A DNA stretch of 42,500 nucleotides from Symbiodinium natans (lineage: Eukaryota > Sar > Dinophyceae > Suessiales > Symbiodiniaceae): contig CAJNDS010000846.1 in the NCBI GenBank assembly GCA_905221605.1, positions 125,001 to 167,500 on the forward strand, given 5' to 3'. Within the stretch, counting starts at the first letter, position 1, and each line of letters starts with the position of its first letter. Positions 38,201 to 42,500 of the stretch are shown here, piece by piece. A program made the position numbers and the translations under genes. The notes below the pieces were generated by a model. That model was given only the letters and a program-made list of their open reading frames with translations. It made no database searches and had not been told where the DNA came from.

Positions 38201-41200
38201 TATATATCAACCCTATATATATAAGCCCTAAACCCTAAACCCTAGATAAACCCTAAACCCTAAACCCTATAACCCTAAACCCTATATCAACCCTATATAA
38301 TAACCCTAAACCCTATTTATAAACCCGGCCTTTATATAAACCCTATATGTAAACCCTGTAACCTCCTCCAATCCTCAAACCCCCAAGGGTTTCTTTTCAT
38401 GGAACACTTGGACAATCCTTGTCGTTTGTCACACTGGAACCACTGGAACTCGTGCGCAGCTGAGGAGATGCTGGTGGCCCCACTGGCTTGGCGAGCAAGG
38501 CCTGTATCTCCTGTGTGTCCTTTGCGTTCGTTGATGAGAATAAGTTTAAATGCACGGTGTACTTTTTGCTGAAGAGACCCTGTCTATTTCATTTAACGCT
38601 GCACAACTGAATGTAGTCTGGACTCAGCCGGCTGTGTGTCGTCGATGTCGGGCTCCTTCTTCACTGGCTCGGTCTTCACCACAAGCAGAGCAGACGAAAC
38701 AGCCTGAACAGGTACGTAGGCCAGCTTTTATATTTTGCACTTATATCTATATTGTTGGGGGTTGGAAGGGTTACACGGCGCCTTGCCAGTGTGCAGAACA
38801 GCTTTGGCTTCCTGATGGGGCACGTGCTGCGCGAAGGAAAGACATCATGTGTCCATGCGCACATATTTAAGTGGCACAGTCCGTCCTGAATGGCTTGGAG
38901 AAGAGCCTCCTTTGTGAGCAATGTAGGATCCAGGGCCAGCTCCAAACCAGCCAGGTCCGCACACGCAAGGGCCCCCTTTTGGAGTTCGGCGCAACTCCAC
39001 TGCTTGCTGCGAAGCGACAAAGAGGCATCCATTGCCACGATCAAGTTAGATCGAGAGCAGGAGGCACGCTTCACCCTAAAAGGCCCCCAAAACCCTGCCA
39101 GCCCCAGAAGCGAGTGCACGCACCGACACACACCGATGCTGCGCAGATGAGCTTGCCATGAACCGATCGATCCTTAAACCAGTGCGCACGCAATGTTTTC
39201 CTTGTCAGCAGCTCCTGTCTGTGTTCACGAACACAAAACATCGTGCTTTGCACGTGCGCAAGACGCTATGTAGTGTGCAAAGCTGGACCCGCCACATGTG
39301 TTTTTGATGTAAGACCCCGTAGACTTCAACATGGTATGTGAAAAGCAGACCCCAACAGCGATCAATTTCAGGGAATAACCGTCCGATCGGGTACATTACC
39401 AGAGCAAAAGCTGCCGAAGGGGACCTGGATCTACGAAGACATGACCGTGAATCGTTCCCAGGGGGCGGCGTCGCCGAACGGGTAAAAGTCATCTAAAAGA
39501 CGCCTTTCCGAACGGGTACCGAACGCCATTCGAACGCCTTTCGAACGCTTTTCGAACACCTTTCGAACGCGTACGGGTCAAAGTCATCTAAAAGACGTAT
39601 TCGGGGCACGGGTTCGAACGGGTTCGCACGGGTCTGAACGGGTTCGAACGGGTTCGAACGGGCGACCCTCCGAAGTCTAAAAAAAAGGCGCGCAACCACA
39701 AAAAAACTTCAAAAACGCCCTGAATGGTTGCAAACGGTTTGCCTGGAGCTTCAGAACGGGTACAGGCGAGCAGACACACCCACCTTTTGGCTCTGGACAT
39801 GAAGAGAGGCCTTCACTCTACGTAAAACACACGACAAGAACCCCATCGAAAAATCAACTACATAGGGCTCCACACTATATATCTTACACTGTAACAAACC
39901 TGTATTCCTTTATACACACAACCCATTACCCAGGCACATGGTTCTTTACACATGTAAGTGACGGGGGAACGCAGCTTTCCATGCGTCTGGAAGATGCAAG
40001 TGTTTGTTGCCTCGCAAATAAACCAAGCAAGAACCCAGGGCAGCGTCACTCCAATCCCACGTTGTGCATTCCCAGCACATGTCCTTCAGGATGCTGGGAC
40101 CATCGATCACCTCCTGGGGCAGTCGCGGAGTTCCTCTGGCATTGGTAAGGAGCTTCGGCATCATTGCCAAAGTTTGTTGTCCGAAAGCTCGTGGGTATAT
40201 CCTTGCGTACACAGGGCTTATGTTGGGGGAAAATGGATTCCTATAGACAGAGGACTGTGTTCGCACACACAGACACACAAGGCAAGCCATGAGTCTGCGA
40301 GTTCTTCAAAGCCCGGGAACCCGTAAAAGTGCGTTTGCCGTGTCGGTTCACGGCATACGTGGCAGTCTTGTTGTGGGCAGCGACTTTCTTGAACTTGGCA
40401 CGATCCATGCGCCCTCGATCATATTTCAAAGTCCACGGGTTGTTGCTGAAACCCTTGCTCCTCTTCATTGTGCCCTTGTTGTAGTGGCCCATCCACCACC
40501 CAATCTTGAACACCTGGCGCATGTGGGAGGAGGGGAAGGTGAGAAAACAGTCAACCGGACCTAGAATTTTTGCTTGCACCACCCCCCCCCCCCACCCACC
40601 ACCCTCCCCCCCCCCCCCCCCAACCCCCCCCCCCCTCCCACCCCCCCGCCCCCCCCCCCCCCCCCCCTCACCCCCCCCCCCTCCCCCCCCCAACCCTCCA
40701 ACCCCCCAACCCCCCAACCAAACCCAACAACCCTAACACCTTGACCCCACCCCCTCAAACTCCCACGTAGATGCTTGCAAGTCGCGGGCACCGACCGTGC
40801 CAAAAAACAATTTTGTCATGCATTCCATCAGACGTGACCCCGGCTGTTCAAGCAAAGAAGAATGTGCCGCCAAGGCGGCAGTGAGGAGACAAAGAAGAAA
40901 TGAACCTAGAAGGCTAGGTGTACACCATTCATCTAGACCACGCCTCAGCGTTTTATACATAAAAACAAGCTTCAGCAAACTTGTTGCAAGAAAGGGTCCT
41001 CGCAACATGGAGTTGGCCTCCCTGATGTATGCACCGGTCACGTCGCCCGGATGGAAACGCAAGCCGTGCGCGTTGATGTGGCTCTGTTGATAAGCACCCA
41101 GGATGAGCACACCGGTGCAGCACAAGGACGTAGAACGCCAGGACAAGTTTGTCAAAGCAGCCACACAAGCGATCCTTACATGGGTTTATCGGCGAAGACA

Positions 41201-41461
41201 TCCGGAATGCAGAATTGTGATAGAGGCAAAAGACCGAGCTGACCACATATGTTTAATGCAGCCAGAGATTCGCAAAGCCAGCATCTGTGAGGGATGTCCA
41301 TACTGTTTTGAAGCATTTCTTTTCAGGAACAGGTTGTAAGTGGGTTCAATGCCAGCATCAGGGAAACTGTAAGACAGATCACCTGGTCGCTGCGTAGCGA
41401 GTTCTCACAGCTCTCCCACACGTTGGCTCGTCCAGACAAAAAGCTCGACATATTGAAGTTC
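35192..41461 (-). CDS. Gene 3: methyltransferase-like plus coiled-coil multi-domain protein
   Basis: Exons in order: 41461 to about 41360, 41002-41174, 40751-40905, 40296-40513, 39950-40201, 39424 to about 39290, 38844-39075, 38608-38703, 38433-38519, 37325-37876, 37034-37243, 36818-36933, 36674-36730, 36467-36593, 36055-36173, 35394-35493 and 35192-35326. Nearly all lengths agree with phase. Part 1 (VLILGAYQQSHINAHGLRF, AYIREANSML, HSSLLEQPGSRLMECM) recalls dinoflagellate proteins with a DNA-methyltransferase-like fold (EQP near the usual ENP). It runs on through GWWMGHYNKGTMKRSKGFS, KRTFTGSRALKNSQ and YPRAFGQQTLAMMPKLL. Part 2 has KTEPVKKEPDIDD and a coiled coil (ISALQAQVQNLQAQLQQVQS). Part 3 (HVDEETHKQYNQGGPGREWL, KEVNGEWLTEERM, SIISYCEKFPQVLMRRWKYN) is another expanded dinoflagellate motif set. 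It could be two genes; the 37034-37325 join argues for one. Confidence 0.68.
36174..36466. other. Intron of gene 3
   Basis: Plus-strand frames here (36148-36662 and 36448-37020) run antisense to the gene 3 exons. I take them as shadows. The intron donor would be GCATCA at 36466 and the acceptor CTCCAG|G at 36173. Confidence 0.5.
37244..37332. repeat. 8-base direct repeat at both ends of an 81-base intron
   Basis: CTGAGTTG (CAACTCAG in sense) occurs at 37244-37251 and 37325-37332, exactly at the acceptor and donor. An inverted copy (CAACTCAG) lies inside at 37271-37278. Removing one period of 81 bases gives an open frame from TIATQ to KLSHDALRMRLKRL. Confidence 0.8.
37877..38432. repeat. Gene 3 intron filled with CCCTAAA/CCCTATA repeats
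   Basis: From 38150 to 38365 the intron is almost all CCCTATA, CCCTAAA and TATATA on the plus strand (TATAGGG/TTTAGGG in sense). It separates exons 38433-38519 and 37325-37876, both phase 0. Confidence 0.85.
39485..39670. repeat. TTCGAACGGG-type repeat in a gene 3 intron
   Basis: Around fifteen copies of a 10-11-base unit centred on TTCGAACG (palindromic core TTCGAA), with GGG or CCTT spacers. AAAGTCATCTAAAAGACG occurs exactly twice, at 39485-39502 and 39580-39597. Confidence 0.88.
40514..40750. repeat. Poly-C-rich intron of gene 3 (poly-G in sense)
   Basis: Between the donor GTGGGG at 40750 and the acceptor GCGCCAG|G at 40513, the plus strand is nearly pure C from 40579 to 40690 with A, T and G interruptions, followed by CCCCCAACC. 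The sense RNA would be a G-run intron able to form G-quadruplexes. The frames reading GGGGG or PPPPP are artefacts. Confidence 0.85.
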
Positions 41462-42180
41462 CTGCTGGACGCACATTCCCGTTGCTAGATCAATCTTTGC
41501 GAAAGGAAAGGAAACGGTAACTGTGAGATGTACACACTGCAGACCCCACATGCGTGGACATGTTTGTAGAAGCAGCGTCGATTTGATGTGAGCCCAGTTT
41601 CTTCGTGTGGAACACCAGCACGACCAACGCCCACAAAGACCTCGGCTCTTGCACCGAAGCCTCTCGCGTAAAAGAGGGGCTGAGATGGGCCGAGGAGGGC
41701 TTGAAATTGCAAGGGATGCGTGCCTTGCTTGCTGTCAGGTTTGCTTTGGGTGCCCCCAGCGCCGGAGCATTTGTAGGTAAGCTCATCATGGTTCACAGCC
41801 AATTGTGGCGCCAGCAACCCCAAGAAATCGTACGTAGACTGACCCTTGCTTTTGTAGATTGTCGCAAATCAAACCAGGTTAGGCCTACATTTGGCAGCGT
41901 TTCACATTTTCGGGGTTGTGTGCGCTGTGCGCTCGACCGCTCGTGTCTGCAGCACTGGCACTCAAAAAAAATGCAAAAATGCTTTGGTAAACACGTAAAC
42001 CCTCTAACCCTATCCAACCCCTATATTAAAACCTATATGTAGATTGTAAAATATATAAAGCATAAATTAAATAAATATAGGAAAATATATGTCAATGTGA
42101 ACCCTATATATATATATATATGGGAAACCTCAAACCGGAAAAAATCTGTCAGGGCCACAAAGTGTAAGCGAGGACCTGAA
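41382..42180 (-). other. Upstream part of gene 3, exons unresolved
   Basis: Minus-strand frames at about 41490-41840 are protein-like (APQLAVNHDELTYKCSGAGG; GARAEVFVGVGRAGVPHEE), and another lies at about 41900-41950, but I could not fix splice sites. A methyltransferase-like N-terminus would be expected here. AT-rich sequence with CCCTATATATA follows at 42000-42125. Confidence 0.35.
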
Positions 42181-42195
42181 CAAAGCCCTTCACAC

Positions 42196-42351
42196 CTGCT
42201 CCGACATCAAACGGAAGTCCTTCAGTCTTTCGGTTATGCGGTTTGCAGGGTTTAGGGTTTTAAAACCGTTCACCAAACGAGGCAGGCTGGCGGCCAACTT
42301 GTACCTGGGACCCCTCCCCTCGACGTCGCTTTGGAAATCGATGAAGATCAC
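42196..42351 (-). CDS. Exon with a telomere-like insertion in frame
   Basis: Acceptor CAAGCCAG|G at 42351/42352; donor GTGTGA at 42195; 52 codons in phase 0-0. It reads VIFIDFQSDVEGRGPRYKLA, ASLPRLVNG, FKTLNPAN, then RITERLKDFRLMSEQ. The FKTLNPAN part is encoded by TTTTAAAACCCTAAACCC plus TGCAAAC, a telomere-like stretch (42243-42264). This could be the first visible exon of gene 3 or belong to another gene upstream. Confidence 0.45.
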
Positions 42352-42360
42352 CTGGCTTGG

Positions 42361-42500
42361 GGGTTATTATATTATATATATTATAGCTTGAAGATAAAGG
42401 GTTTTATAGTGTTATGATATATTATATATATAATATGTGATATAGGTTTATATATATATTATATGTGTATAGATATATTATCTTATAGAGGTACTATCTA
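42361..42500. other. AT-rich window end
   Basis: TATATTATA-rich sequence with no gene features, probably intron. Confidence 0.6.

Noticed and set aside
40241-40803. Glycine-rich and proline-rich proteins
   Set aside because: They come from the poly-C/poly-G intron; only the part from 40296 to 40513 is exon.
41103-41339. Plus-strand protein with DKFVKAATQAILTWVY
   Set aside because: It looks protein-like but overlaps the antisense exon 41002-41174, whose splice phases fit on both sides.
1-42500. CRISPR array, bacterial operon, rRNA or tRNA genes
   Set aside because: No repeat-spacer pattern, no Shine-Dalgarno-linked ORFs, no rRNA stretches and no tRNA cloverleaf were recognised; the repeats are telomere-like tandem units.

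Overview
The window is nuclear eukaryotic DNA, most likely from a dinoflagellate. This rests on three sequence observations. (1) Coding segments are short exons whose 3' splice sites are almost all AG followed by G in the exon. Their 5' splice sites are a mix of GT, GC and GA, a combination known from dinoflagellate genomes. (2) The three genes on the right resemble, as far as I remember, lineage-expanded dinoflagellate protein families. (3) The telomere-type repeat TTTAGGG, and many variants of it, is scattered through the whole window in both orientations. I saw no rRNA, tRNA, CRISPR or bacterial-type operon. No database search was possible, so family names are from recognition only.

Left part (1 to about 29.6 kb): a telomere-repeat-rich landscape with no long ORFs. 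Arrays of TTTAGGG/CCCTAAA, 8-mer variants (TTTGAGGG, CTCCTAAA, TTTTAGGG, CCCCAAA), simple repeats and small hairpin elements alternate with islands of 50-160 bases. Many islands read as real exons: GC-rich third codon positions, AG|G acceptors, usable donors and compatible phases between neighbours. They lie on both strands, so several fragmentary genes are present. Many introns are made of the telomere-like repeat. Two short introns (3213-3275 and 7096-7262) consist almost wholly of it and join their exons in frame.

Right part (about 29.6 to 42.4 kb): three head-to-tail genes on the minus strand. From the right, gene 3 (about 35.2-41.5 kb, perhaps to 42.35 kb) has a methyltransferase-like start, a basic module and a coiled-coil, acidic C-terminal part. 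Gene 2 (32,951-35,238) is a GIY-YIG-like protein with a lysine-rich tail. Gene 1 (29,667-about 32,864) is a large multi-exon protein of an expanded dinoflagellate family that may be transposase-derived. Spacing between them is under 100 bases, and genes 3 and 2 seem to overlap in my models. This fits unidirectional dinoflagellate gene clusters, or a mobile unit carrying several proteins.

The main discovery candidate is a link between telomere-like repeats and introns. Exon islands tend to be bracketed, in sense orientation, by CCCTAAA upstream and TTTAGGG downstream. The introns between them therefore start with the G-strand and end with the C-strand and could fold end to end. The repeat unit itself supplies a GT donor and an AG|G acceptor. 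This could be a family of telomere-repeat-derived introns.
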